From Algiphilus sp022763315 (GTDB lineage Bacteria > Pseudomonadota > Gammaproteobacteria > Nevskiales > Nevskiaceae), in NCBI RefSeq assembly GCF_965249985.1, contig NZ_OZ252280.1: a DNA stretch of 64,000 nt; one strand, given 5' to 3'. Below the pieces are notes generated by a model. The model was not told the DNA's origin and did no database searches. It saw only the letters and a list, made by a program, of their open reading frames with translations. Position numbers and translations under genes: made by a program. Positions 8,433 through 16,778 of this stretch are shown one piece after another; within the stretch, counting starts at the first letter, position 1, and each line of letters starts with the position of its first letter.

Positions 8433-9062
8433 TCAGTGAGGCGCGGCAGGGCGGGAGGTCCCGATGCCCTGCAGCAAGAGATCCATGAGAGCGGCCGCCG
8501 TCGGTTCCACATCCAGTGCCCCCCGGCCGCTGAGGTAGTGCCAACTGTGATGCTCGATGGCCCCGTAGATGGTGTCTCGCAGCAGCGCCACGGGCAGCTG
8601 GGCGCGGAAGCTGCCGTCGTCCATGCCATCGCGAATGACGCGGGTCAGCAGGCCGGTGTAGCGGCGGTTGAGCTGATGCAGCGTGGACCCCTCGTAGTCG
8701 CCCGCGCCGCGAAACTCCCGAAACATCAGGTGGCACAGCAGGGGTTCGTCGTGGATTGCCTGAAGGTGCAGGCGAATGAGGCCCGCCATCGTGTCGACGG
8801 GATTGCCGTCAGGCGTGCACAAGGCTTCGCCGTCCTCCAGCAGACGTCGATACCAGCGTGCCAGTACGGCCAGCAGCAGATCGCGTTTGCTGTCGAAGTA
8901 CTTGTAGATCGTGCCCTCGACCACGGCAATGCGCGCGGCGATAGCGGCCACCGAGGTTTGCTCGAAGCCGCCCTGAGTGAAGGCATCGTGCGCGGCGTCC
9001 AGGATCATCGCCACCCGGTCGGCGCGCGCCATGCGTGGGGCGTGGGCGCGCAAGGCCGTCAT
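8433..9062 (-). CDS. TetR-family transcriptional regulator
   Basis: 209 residues. The N-terminal helix-turn-helix lies at about 22-65, with AFTQGGFEQTSVAAIAAR and the recognition segment EGTIYKYFDSKRDLL that defines TetR proteins. The C-terminal helical ligand domain is divergent, as usual. It overlaps the upstream enoyl-CoA hydratase gene by 4 bp (ATGA at 9059-9062), which fixes the start, and precedes the carboxylase genes. A role as local repressor responding to an acyl-CoA or related ligand is inferred from this position. I found no clear palindrome I would call its operator. Confidence 0.9.
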   Translation of the reverse strand: MTALRAHAPRMARADRVAMILDAAHDAFTQGGFEQTSVAAIAARIAVVEGTIYKYFDSKRDLLLAVLARWYRRLLEDGEALCTPDGNPVDTMAGLIRLHLQAIHDEPLLCHLMFREFRGAGDYEGSTLHQLNRRYTGLLTRVIRDGMDDGSFRAQLPVALLRDTIYGAIEHHSWHYLSGRGALDVEPTAAALMDLLLQGIGTSRPAAPH

Positions 9063-9838
9063 CGGCCGGTCCAGGCGGGTGCGCGTTTATCCTGAAAGGC
9101 CTGCATACCTTCGGCGGCGTCTTCGGTGCTCGACATCACGGGTACCATCACCTGCGCGTACTCCAGTGCCTGGTCCAGGCTCATGTCGCGCATGGCGTGA
9201 AAGGCCTGCTTGCCCAGGCGCACTGCGGTGGGCGACTTGCCGACGGTGCGCGCCAGCAGCCAGTCGAGCTTGCTGTCCAGTTCGGCACGCGGCACCACGT
9301 AGTTGAAGACCCCCCATTCCAGGCCTTCGGCGGCGCTGAACTGCTCGCCGGTGATGCACATTTCCTGCAGCTTGCGCGCGGGCAGCAGACGCAGCATGTA
9401 GGGAAGGATCATCATCGGCGTCACACCGATGCGCGATTCAGTGGTGCCGATGCGGATATCGTCAGCGGCGATGGCCATGTCACAGGCGCAGAGCAGGCCG
9501 AATCCACCGGCCATGACGTGCCCATTGACGCGCGCAATCAGCGGCAGGGGGCATTCCTCGATGTACTTGAACAGCTGCACGATGTAGTGCTTGGGCTGCG
9601 AGAAATCGACGGCGAAGGCGCCCCCCTTGACGTCCTTGGCGAGATCCGCCCCGGCGCAGAAGGCCTTTTCGCCCACGCCCGTGAGCACGATGGCGCGCGC
9701 CTCCGCGGCTACCGCGTCGCGGATGCCCTCACCAATGCGGCCGATGACTTCCTGATTGATGGCGTTGCGGCGTGCTTCGCGGTTGATGGTGATCCACTGC
9801 ACCGCGTCGCGGCGCTCGATCAGGACGGAATCGCTCAT
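9059..9838 (-). CDS. Enoyl-CoA hydratase/isomerase family protein
   Basis: A 259-residue crotonase-fold protein. The first oxyanion segment is KAFCAGADLAKD, the second GHVMAGGFGLLCACD, followed by TESRIGVTPMMI, which keeps the PE-type glutamate (here TES) but has Phe instead of the first catalytic Glu of classical hydratases. The start at 9838 is chosen because GGGAG lies six bases upstream; an ATG at 9853 is also in frame. It is transcribed with TetR and the carboxylase genes. By analogy with liu/atu pathways it could hydrate the carboxylated enoyl-CoA, but the missing first glutamate makes an isomerase or other crotonase reaction possible. Confidence 0.85.
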   Translation of the reverse strand: MSDSVLIERRDAVQWITINREARRNAINQEVIGRIGEGIRDAVAAEARAIVLTGVGEKAFCAGADLAKDVKGGAFAVDFSQPKHYIVQLFKYIEECPLPLIARVNGHVMAGGFGLLCACDMAIAADDIRIGTTESRIGVTPMMILPYMLRLLPARKLQEMCITGEQFSAAEGLEWGVFNYVVPRAELDSKLDWLLARTVGKSPTAVRLGKQAFHAMRDMSLDQALEYAQVMVPVMSSTEDAAEGMQAFQDKRAPAWTGR

Positions 9839-9944
9839 GTCGGCTCCCAGCATTCGATGTGGGGAGCCTAGAGGGCGTCTGGTGAGTCGTCCTCACCCAT
9901 TTGCGCGAGGGGACGCGCGGGCGAGCCGATAAGTGCCGCCGGCC

Positions 9945-10775
9945 TCAGCCGCCGTAGAGATCGCGCGTCATCCGGCTGAAGAAGCGCGTGCGTGCGCGGC
10001 TGCCGAAGCAGCGCATGATGGCGGCGACCAGGCGGTTCATCCGCCCCGGAATGAAGAGCGGGCCACGACCGGCTGCCAGCGCGCGCAGTGTGTCTTCGGC
10101 CACCGCCGCGGGTGCCATCGGCATGGCGCGCTTCTGCTTGTGCTCCGGCGTGTTGTGGCGGTAGGACGGCGTGTCGATGGCGCCGGCCAGGCAGGCCATC
10201 ACCGCCACGCCGTCCGTGCGCAGCTCCTCCCACAGGCTCTCGGCCAGCACGCTGTTGAAGGCCTTGCTGGCCGCGTAGCTGGCGATGAGCCCCGAGCCCT
10301 GCAGGCTGGACATGCTCGACATCAGCACGATGCCGCCGCGACCGCGTGCACGCAGCGCCGGAATCAGTGCATGGCACAGGGTGAGTGGGCCGCGGCAATT
10401 GACGTCGACGATCCCCAGATGATGGGCCAGATCCGCTGTCTCGAAGGGCGCGATGTGGGTGCGTGCCGCGTCGTACACGAGCAATCCGATATCCCGATCG
10501 CTCAGGTAGTTGGGGAGCTGGGTGGCCAGATCCGGCGCCGCAAGATCCACGACGACAGTCGCCACCTCGATGCGATACTCGGCACGCAGGCGCGTGGCGA
10601 CCTGCTCCAGCGCATCGCCGCGCCTTGCGAGCAGCAACAGATGCATGCCGCGCTGGGCCAGCGCCTCGGCATAAGCAAGGCCGAGGCCTTCGGAGGCGCC
10701 GGCAACCAGCGCCCAGGGACCGAAGCGTGCGGTGAAATCGTTGGCGGACATGGGATGCTCTCTAAGAAGTCGCAT
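9945..10775 (-). CDS. Short-chain dehydrogenase/reductase
   Basis: A 276-residue classical SDR. The nucleotide loop is VAGASEGLGLAYAEAL (near 27), the catalytic serine region SSMSSLQGSG and the catalytic YAASKAF follow in the right order. The start at 10775 is supported by GGGGAG eight bases upstream; an ATG at 10751 gives a protein starting MSANDFTARFGPWALV. The tail from about 240 has an amphipathic, basic character as in membrane-associated SDRs. It lies 106 bp upstream of the enoyl-CoA hydratase and may be read with it. The substrate is unknown; oxidation of a hydroxyacyl or alcohol intermediate is a guess from context. Confidence 0.85.
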   Translation of the reverse strand: MRLLREHPMSANDFTARFGPWALVAGASEGLGLAYAEALAQRGMHLLLLARRGDALEQVATRLRAEYRIEVATVVVDLAAPDLATQLPNYLSDRDIGLLVYDAARTHIAPFETADLAHHLGIVDVNCRGPLTLCHALIPALRARGRGGIVLMSSMSSLQGSGLIASYAASKAFNSVLAESLWEELRTDGVAVMACLAGAIDTPSYRHNTPEHKQKRAMPMAPAAVAEDTLRALAAGRGPLFIPGRMNRLVAAIMRCFGSRARTRFFSRMTRDLYGG

Positions 10776-10833
10776 GTATCTTCTCCCCAAGCCCGCCGAC
10801 TGGCTTCATCCATTTCGGGGTGTTGGCGCCAGT

Positions 10834-11595
10834 TCAGGGTTTCAAGCGGTATCCGGTGCGGAAGATCCAGTAGATCGTCACCAGGCAGAGCAGCATGAAG
10901 AACAGCGTCATCCCCAGGCTTAGGCCGACGGCGACATCAGCGGTGCCGGTAAAGCTCCAGCGGAAGCCGCTGACCAGGTAGACCACCGGGTTGAACAGGG
11001 TCACGGTCTGCCAGAAGGGCGGCAGCATGCTGATGGAATAGAAGGTCCCGCCGAGGAAGGTGAGCGGCATGACCACCATGAGCGGCACGATCTGCAGCTT
11101 CTCGAAGCCGTCCGCCCAGATGCCGATGATGAAGCCGAGCAGGCTGAAGGTGGTGGCGGTCAGGATCAGAAAGCTCGCCATGACCACCGGATGAGCGATC
11201 TGGTAATCCACGAAGAATCGCGCGGTGACCAGGATCAGCGTGCCGAGAATCAGCGACTTGGTGGCGGCGGCCCCGACATAGCCGAGGACGATTTCGAGTG
11301 CCGAGATCGGCGCCGACAGCACTTCGTAGATCGTGCCCGAGAAACGCGGGAAATAGATGCCGAAGGAGGCATTGGAGATGCTCTCGGTCAGCATCGAGAG
11401 CATGATCAGGCCCGGTACGATGAAAGCGCCGTATTCCACCCCGTCGATCACGCCGATGCGCGATCCGATGGCGGTGCCGAAAACCACGAAGTACAGCGTT
11501 GTCGACAGTACCGGTGAGGCCACGCTCTGTAGCAGCGTGCGCGCAGTACGGGCCATTTCGAAACGGTAGATGGCTGCCACGGCGCGCCAGTTCAT
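10834..11595 (-). CDS. ABC-2 type transporter permease
   Basis: A 253-residue integral membrane protein with about six hydrophobic segments, of the ABC-2 (NodJ/YadH-like) family. Typical pieces are the N-terminal MARTARTLLQSVASPVLSTT, the GLIMLSMLTESISNA segment and the MPLTFLGGTFYSI motif before the last helices. It overlaps the ATPase gene by 4 bp (ATGA), so the two form one transporter. The length is like E. coli YadH. The exported substrate is unknown; exporters of this family move glycolipid, polysaccharide or drug-like molecules outward. Confidence 0.92.
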   Translation of the reverse strand: MNWRAVAAIYRFEMARTARTLLQSVASPVLSTTLYFVVFGTAIGSRIGVIDGVEYGAFIVPGLIMLSMLTESISNASFGIYFPRFSGTIYEVLSAPISALEIVLGYVGAAATKSLILGTLILVTARFFVDYQIAHPVVMASFLILTATTFSLLGFIIGIWADGFEKLQIVPLMVVMPLTFLGGTFYSISMLPPFWQTVTLFNPVVYLVSGFRWSFTGTADVAVGLSLGMTLFFMLLCLVTIYWIFRTGYRLKP

Positions 11596-12554
11596 GCGCG
11601 ACCCTCCCGCACCAGTTGCACGAAGATTTCCTCCAACGAGCTTTCCCGCGTGTGCAGATCCTTGAAGTCGATGCCGTGTGCGTCCAGTTGGCGCAGCAGG
11701 GGTGCGATACCGGTGTGCTCCTGCTGGGCGTCGAAGCGATAGATGAGTTCCATGCCGTCTTCCGATAGCGCCAGTGCCCCGCTATCCAGCGCTTCGGGCA
11801 GCGCTGTCAGCGGCGCCTGCAGGTGCAGCCGAAGCTCCTTCTGCCCCAGCTTGCGCATCAGCGCCCGCTTCTCGTCCACCAGCACGATGCGGCCATCGTT
11901 GATCACGCCGATCCGGTCCGCCATTTCCTCGGCCTCTTCGATGTAGTGCGTGGTGAGGATGATGGTGACGCCACCGGCGCGCAGGCCGCGCACCATCTCC
12001 CACATATCGCGGCGCAGCTCGACATCGACCCCGGCCGTGGGCTCATCAAGGAACAGGATGCGCGGTTCGTGTGAAAGCGCCTTGGCGATCATCAGGCGGC
12101 GCTTCATGCCGCCGGACAGCTCCAGGATGCGACTGCGCCGCTTGTCCCACAGCGACAGATCGCGCAACACCTTCTCGATATGGGCGTCGTTGCGCGCCTT
12201 GCCGAAGAGGCCGCGGGAAAATCGCACGGTGTTGTAGACGGTTTCGAAGGCGTCCGTGGTCAGTTCCTGCGGCACCAGGCCGATGCGTGCCCGCGCAGCG
12301 CGAAAGTCCCGCTGCACGTCGTAGCCATCGGCGAGGATCCGTCCGCCGGTAGGGCGGACCAGACCACAGATCGTGCTGATCAGGGTTGTCTTGCCGGCCC
12401 CGTTGGGGCCGAGCAGGGCGAAGATTTCGCCTTCCTCAATGTCCAGATGGACATCCTGCAGGGCGCTAAAGCCGGAATCGTAGGTCTTGCTCAGCCCTTC
12501 GACCCGAATGATCGCTGGCACGGCATGTCTCGGTGGTGGCGTGGGGTCGGGCAT
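11592..12554 (-). CDS. ABC transporter ATP-binding protein (YadG-like)
   Basis: A 320-residue ATPase. Walker A is GPNGAGKTTL, the signature LSGGMKRR, Walker B ILFLDEPTAGVD, and the H-loop is in TTHYIEEAEEMADRIG. The C-terminal 90 residues form the extension seen in drug/lipid exporter ATPases of the YadG/CcmA type. It is coupled by 4-bp overlap to the permease gene, and a one-ATPase, one-permease dimeric exporter is expected. It starts 29 bp after the oxidoreductase gene, so all may be co-transcribed. Confidence 0.94.
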   Translation of the reverse strand: MPDPTPPPRHAVPAIIRVEGLSKTYDSGFSALQDVHLDIEEGEIFALLGPNGAGKTTLISTICGLVRPTGGRILADGYDVQRDFRAARARIGLVPQELTTDAFETVYNTVRFSRGLFGKARNDAHIEKVLRDLSLWDKRRSRILELSGGMKRRLMIAKALSHEPRILFLDEPTAGVDVELRRDMWEMVRGLRAGGVTIILTTHYIEEAEEMADRIGVINDGRIVLVDEKRALMRKLGQKELRLHLQAPLTALPEALDSGALALSEDGMELIYRFDAQQEHTGIAPLLRQLDAHGIDFKDLHTRESSLEEIFVQLVREGRA

Positions 12555-12583
12555 GATAGGCGCGCGGGGAAGAACAGGGTGTT

Positions 12584-13639
12584 TCAGATCAACACGAGTT
12601 TGCCTTCACTCTGGCCGGTGCCCAGCCGTTCCTGGGCCTGTGCCGCCTCGGCCAGTGGCAGGCGGTCGGCGATGACCGGGTTCAGCACGCCTTCTGCCAG
12701 CAGTTCGACCAGGCGGGCGAGATCCCTGCGATACGCCTCTGGCCGATTTCGGCGCCAGACATCCACGTTGTAGCCCGCCACTGATTTGACCTCCGAGAAC
12801 AGACGCAGCGCCGAAAAGCGCGCCGCGCCCAGCACCGCCGGCAGTGCCGTGCGTAGGCGGACACGCCCCTTGGCGGCAACCGACAGGGCGCCATAGCACA
12901 CCAGTGTTCCGGTGGGGGCAAGCAGTCGCCAGGAACGGCGGGTTTCGCGGCCCCCAACGGCGTCCAGCACGGCATCCACACCGCGGCCATCGGTCAACTC
13001 CGCGACCCGGGCGGCGATATCCTCCTGTCGGTAATCGATGGGAATGCCGCCCAGACTGCGTACGCGATCATGCTTGGCGGCCGAGCAAAGGCCGATCACG
13101 CGGAGGCCGAAGTGGCGCCCCAATTCGAGAACGGCGGTGCCGACGCCGCCCGCCGCGGCGTGGACCAGGACCGTGTTATCTCGTTCCAGGCTCGCCACCC
13201 GGAACAGCATCTGCCAGGCGGTCAGGTAGTTCAGCACCAGGGCAACGGCCTGCGCCGGGTCGACATGCTCCGGCACGGCGACGCATTGATCCGCAGGCAG
13301 CAGGCGGTACTCGGCGTAGCTGCCGTGTACGGTCAGCGCGGCCACGCGCATCCCGGGCTGCCATGTGTCCGGCACTTCCGGCCCGACGGCTTCGATTTCG
13401 CCGACGATGTCGTAGCCGGGCGTTCGCGGCCAGGGCAACTGGATGGGGTAGACGCCTTCACGAATCATGAGGTCGGCGAAAGCCACGCCGGCCGCGAGCA
13501 TACGCACGCGGATCTCGCCTCTGCCCGGCGGCGCGACCGTGACATCGCGCAACTCCAGGCGCTCTGGTCCGCCGCGTCGTAGGGCCTGGACCTGCTGGCA
13601 GGCAATGGGGGTTGCGGATGCCTTGTCGGGATCAACCAT
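12584..13639 (-). CDS. Zinc-independent medium-chain dehydrogenase/reductase (quinone oxidoreductase type)
   Basis: A 351-residue MDR protein. The catalytic N-domain shows GRGEIRVRMLAAGVAFADL and the Rossmann loop is HAAAGGVGTAVLELG, the AAGGVG form of quinone oxidoreductases. The zinc-ligand cysteines and histidines of alcohol dehydrogenases are absent, so NADPH-dependent reduction of quinones or enones is expected. The start MVDPDKAS at 13639 is chosen because the longer frame (to 13783) would run into the divergent SnoaL-like gene and has non-protein-like composition. It is the first gene of the leftward cluster. Confidence 0.87.
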   Translation of the reverse strand: MVDPDKASATPIACQQVQALRRGGPERLELRDVTVAPPGRGEIRVRMLAAGVAFADLMIREGVYPIQLPWPRTPGYDIVGEIEAVGPEVPDTWQPGMRVAALTVHGSYAEYRLLPADQCVAVPEHVDPAQAVALVLNYLTAWQMLFRVASLERDNTVLVHAAAGGVGTAVLELGRHFGLRVIGLCSAAKHDRVRSLGGIPIDYRQEDIAARVAELTDGRGVDAVLDAVGGRETRRSWRLLAPTGTLVCYGALSVAAKGRVRLRTALPAVLGAARFSALRLFSEVKSVAGYNVDVWRRNRPEAYRRDLARLVELLAEGVLNPVIADRLPLAEAAQAQERLGTGQSEGKLVLI

Positions 13640-13730
13640 GTCGCGCGTCTCAACTCGTCCGAAGGGGGGGAGTATGAAGCAGCGAATCCCGGCTACGGTG
13701 ATAGCACAAGGGTCACAGGAGACAGCCACC

Positions 13731-14285
13731 ATGGAAAGCAGCGATGAGGCGCGGGATGCCGCCATCGATGCCCTGCTCGACAAGCAGGCGCTGATGGAAT
13801 TGATCCACGCCTACGCCAACGCAGCGGATCGGCACGATCATGACAAGATGCGGGCGCTGTATCACCCCGATGCGATTGACGATCATGGACACTTCTCCAA
13901 GGGGCCGGCGATGGATTTCATCGACAAGCTTCCCGAGATTCAGCGTGCGATGGCCATCCTTCACCACAACATCACCACGGTGAATCTCAAGCTCGACGGG
14001 AGCCATGCGGAAGGCGAGGTCTATGTGCTGGCGATGCACCAGGTGCGTCAGGAGGAAAGGCTCTTCGACGTGCTGATCGGCGGTCGCTATTTCGACCGCT
14101 ACGAGAAGCGCAATGGGATCTGGAAATTCAGCTACCGCGCCATCGTCGCTGACTGGGCCTGGACCTCGGATCCGAGCGCGGTAGACCTCTCCCATCCCTT
14201 CCTGCAAGGCGCGCATATTGGTTGTCCGGGACCGCAAGATCCTTCCTATGCCTTCTTCTCGCGTCTCCGGCGCGGTCAACGCTAA
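13731..14285 (+). CDS. SnoaL-like (NTF2-fold) protein
   Basis: A 184-residue protein with the polyketide-cyclase/SnoaL_4 pattern. An N-terminal helix LMELIHAYANAADRHDHDKM leads into LYHPDAIDDHGHF, followed by beta strands with HHNITTVNLKLDG and a terminal WKFSYRAIVADW. The start at 13731 follows AGGAGA by eight bases. Such proteins are small cone-shaped hydratases, isomerases or dehydratases acting on bulky hydrophobic rings; the His-Asp pair in RHDHD is a plausible catalytic centre, as in related scytalone-dehydratase-like proteins. It sits 11 bp before a crotonase gene and 1.1 kb before a P450, so a role in oxidising a terpenoid or steroid-like substrate is possible, not shown. Confidence 0.82.
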   Translation: MESSDEARDAAIDALLDKQALMELIHAYANAADRHDHDKMRALYHPDAIDDHGHFSKGPAMDFIDKLPEIQRAMAILHHNITTVNLKLDGSHAEGEVYVLAMHQVRQEERLFDVLIGGRYFDRYEKRNGIWKFSYRAIVADWAWTSDPSAVDLSHPFLQGAHIGCPGPQDPSYAFFSRLRRGQR

Positions 14286-14296
14286 GCGGAGGATAG

Positions 14297-15304
14297 GTGG
14301 TGCGTGATTTGCTGTGGTTGGACGCCGATGCGCTCTGGGCCACCGCGATGGGGGATGCCATGCCCTCACCATTGACCGGTACCTCGGTACTCGGCGTGGA
14401 TCTGAAAACCACCGAAGGCTGGAATCCCACACAACGGGAGCGCGTCGGTCGCTGGCTGACCGATGCGGGTTGCGTGGTCCTGGGTCTCGGTCAAGGCGGC
14501 GAGGCGCTGGCTGACGCCTGTGACGTGGTGCTGCCGGAACGCGCGACCGCGGCGCCGCTGCTCGACACCATCCATCGGGCCCCGTTGGCCTGTGCAACGG
14601 CCATGCAGTTGCTGCGCCGGAGTGAGGCAGTGACGCTGGAAGCCGCCCTGCACGCGGAGTCGCTGGCCTACGCCAGCCTGCAAGCCGGTCCGGAGTACCG
14701 TCGCTGGTTGGGCGGTCACCGGCCCAAACCGGTGATCGTGGCAGAGACCGGCCCCGCGGTTCTGATGGCGCGCGAGAATCAGTGTCTGCAACTGCGTCTG
14801 AACCGTGCCTCGCGCCGCAACGCCATGTCGGTGGAGATGCGCGACGCACTGCTGGAGGCGCTGGCATTGGTGGCGGACGACGATTCTATTGAGCAAGTCG
14901 ATCTGGATGCTCTTGGGCCTTGCTTCTCCACGGGCGGAGACCTAGACGAATTTGGCACTGCGCCAGACCCGGTCACAGGTCACCTGGTGCGCTGTCTGGC
15001 ATTGCCTGGGCGGGCCTTAGCGCGCTGTGCGGCGCGAGTGCGCGTCCATCTGCATGGCGCCTGCGTGGGTTCGGGGATTGAATTTCCCGCCTTTGCCGGT
15101 GTGGTGTCGGCCCGCGCGGATAGCTGGTTTCAGCTGCCCGAACTCGGCTTTGGCCTCATCCCCGGCGCCGGCGGCTGTGTCAGCATCCCGCGCCGTATCG
15201 GCCGTCAGCGTACCGCCTGGATGATGCTGTCTCGTGCGCGCGTAGACGCCTACACAGCGCACGCCTGGGGGCTGGTCGACGTAGTGCGCGAGGCGGCGCC
15301 CTGA
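14297..15304 (+). CDS. Enoyl-CoA hydratase/isomerase family protein with rearranged domain order
   Basis: A 335-residue protein starting at a GTG with GGAGG five bases upstream. Residues about 155-335 are crotonase core: SRRNAMSVEMRDALLEAL, first oxyanion loop CFSTGGDLDEF, second loop HGACVGSGIEF (with the first Glu), and LPELGFGLIPGAGG with the second Glu. The chain ends at AWGLVDVV, exactly where crotonases normally continue into C-terminal helices. Helices of that type appear instead near residues 90-135 (TAMQLLRRSEAVTLEAALHA). The active site is intact, so it is probably a functional hydratase or isomerase. It forms an operon with the SnoaL-like gene. I recognise the superfamily, not the substrate. 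Confidence 0.8.
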   Translation: MVRDLLWLDADALWATAMGDAMPSPLTGTSVLGVDLKTTEGWNPTQRERVGRWLTDAGCVVLGLGQGGEALADACDVVLPERATAAPLLDTIHRAPLACATAMQLLRRSEAVTLEAALHAESLAYASLQAGPEYRRWLGGHRPKPVIVAETGPAVLMARENQCLQLRLNRASRRNAMSVEMRDALLEALALVADDDSIEQVDLDALGPCFSTGGDLDEFGTAPDPVTGHLVRCLALPGRALARCAARVRVHLHGACVGSGIEFPAFAGVVSARADSWFQLPELGFGLIPGAGGCVSIPRRIGRQRTAWMMLSRARVDAYTAHAWGLVDVVREAAP

Positions 15305-15380
15305 CCTCGCCCAATTGCATGAGTCCGCCCCGGAAGGCAGGAGCTATGCTCGAGAGATTCATGCAGGAGGTAGGCAAGCG

Positions 15381-16763
15381 ATGAGTGCTGTTCTCGAATT
15401 CGATCAGGCCCAGGATCCGCCGCGAGCGCGCGGTCTGCCCTTGCTCGGCAACACCCTCGATATGGCGCGCGGTCCGGCGGAGTTCTTCGTCAAGCTGTAT
15501 CGCGAATACGGTCCGGTGAGCCGCATCTCGGTACTTGGCAATAGCTACACCGTGATTGCTGGTCCCGAGGCCGCGAATTTCGTCGGTTCCCGCGAAGGCA
15601 AGGACTGCCTGCGATCCAAGGAGTTCTGGCAGGGCCTGGTTGAGGAATACGGCGCAACGCGGACGCTGACCGGCGAAGATGGCGAATCGCACAAGGAACT
15701 GCGCAACATCATGCGCCGCGGCTATTCCAAGGATTCGATCAAGGGCCGCTACGACGAACTAGTGCGCATTACCGACCGCTGTTTCCAGCGCGACTGGCCG
15801 GTCGGTCAGTCCGTCCAGGTGCTGCCGGCCATGCAATACATGGTGACCGATCAGCTCGGAACGATTCTGACCGGCAGCGCGCCGCTGGAATACGTCGACG
15901 CGATCCGCACCAACATTCTCTACATTCTCAATGTACTGGTCACGCGCCAACGACCCAAGTTCCTGCTGCTACGCCCCGAGTACAAGAAGGCCAGACGCCG
16001 GGTCTTCGAGCTCAAGGAGAAGATGGTGGCGGATTGGTACGCCCGCCATCCCAATGGACAGGAAGAACCCGGCGAGGACGAGACGCCGAATCTGATCGAC
16101 GACATCATGCGTGCGCACGTCAATCAGCCCGAGGTGATCCCGGAGAGCGATCTGGCGGTGACCTTGACCGGGCCCTATGTGGCCGGACTCGACACCGTGG
16201 CCAATACCACCGCCGCCATTACTTATTGCGTGCTGAAGTATCCCGAGGTGCGCCGGCGCGTGTATGAGGAAGTGGATGCGCTCTTCGCCGAAGGCGACAT
16301 CGACGAGAGTCAGCTCTTCGCCAAGATTCCCGCCTTGCAGGGCGCGATCATGGAAGCCATGCGGCTATACCCCATTGCGGTCGCGCAGATGCGCACAGCA
16401 ACCAAGGATTTCGTCTTCCAGGGCTGTCGCATCCGCGAGGGCGAGATGCTGTATGTGGCGACCTCGGTGCCGCATTTTATGGACGAGTTCTACCCCGAAC
16501 CGCAGCGCTTCGACATCGACCGCTACGCCAAGCCGCGCGCCGAGCACATGCAGTCGGGCGCCTACTCACCCTACGGTCGCGGGCCGCATACCTGCCTGGG
16601 CAAGAGCCTCGCCGAAGTGCAGATCGCGCTGTCCATGGCGCGGTTGTTCTACAAGCTGGATCTGGAACTCGACCCGCCGGACTACACGCTGAAGACCAAG
16701 ACAGCGCCCACGCCGGGCCCCTCCACCCAGTTCAAGGTGCGCGTCAAGGGCTATCGCCATTAG
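15381..16763 (+). CDS. Cytochrome P450
   Basis: A 460-residue soluble P450. The I-helix oxygen-activation motif is GPYVAGLDTVAN, the K-helix ExxR is EAMRLYP, and the haem loop is YGRGPHTCLG, with the Cys thiolate ligand and Tyr in place of the usual first Phe. The N-terminus has no membrane anchor, only the proline-rich RARGLPLLGN. AGGAGG lies about 11 bases before the ATG. No ferredoxin or reductase gene is adjacent, so electron partners are encoded elsewhere. It lies 76 bp after the crotonase gene and probably belongs to the same transcription unit; a hydroxylase for a lipid or terpenoid is likely. Confidence 0.93.
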   Translation: MSAVLEFDQAQDPPRARGLPLLGNTLDMARGPAEFFVKLYREYGPVSRISVLGNSYTVIAGPEAANFVGSREGKDCLRSKEFWQGLVEEYGATRTLTGEDGESHKELRNIMRRGYSKDSIKGRYDELVRITDRCFQRDWPVGQSVQVLPAMQYMVTDQLGTILTGSAPLEYVDAIRTNILYILNVLVTRQRPKFLLLRPEYKKARRRVFELKEKMVADWYARHPNGQEEPGEDETPNLIDDIMRAHVNQPEVIPESDLAVTLTGPYVAGLDTVANTTAAITYCVLKYPEVRRRVYEEVDALFAEGDIDESQLFAKIPALQGAIMEAMRLYPIAVAQMRTATKDFVFQGCRIREGEMLYVATSVPHFMDEFYPEPQRFDIDRYAKPRAEHMQSGAYSPYGRGPHTCLGKSLAEVQIALSMARLFYKLDLELDPPDYTLKTKTAPTPGPSTQFKVRVKGYRH

Positions 16764-16778
16764 GACGAAGCCCTTGGT

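Noticed and set aside
6803..8488. A 561-codon open frame on the plus strand
   Set aside because: It is fully antisense to the biotin carboxylase gene, which has clear ATP-grasp motifs; the plus-strand translation has none.
4718..9838. Complete leucine-degradation (liu) operon
   Set aside because: Isovaleryl-CoA dehydrogenase and HMG-CoA lyase genes are missing and the hydratase lacks the classical first Glu, so the pathway cannot be named.
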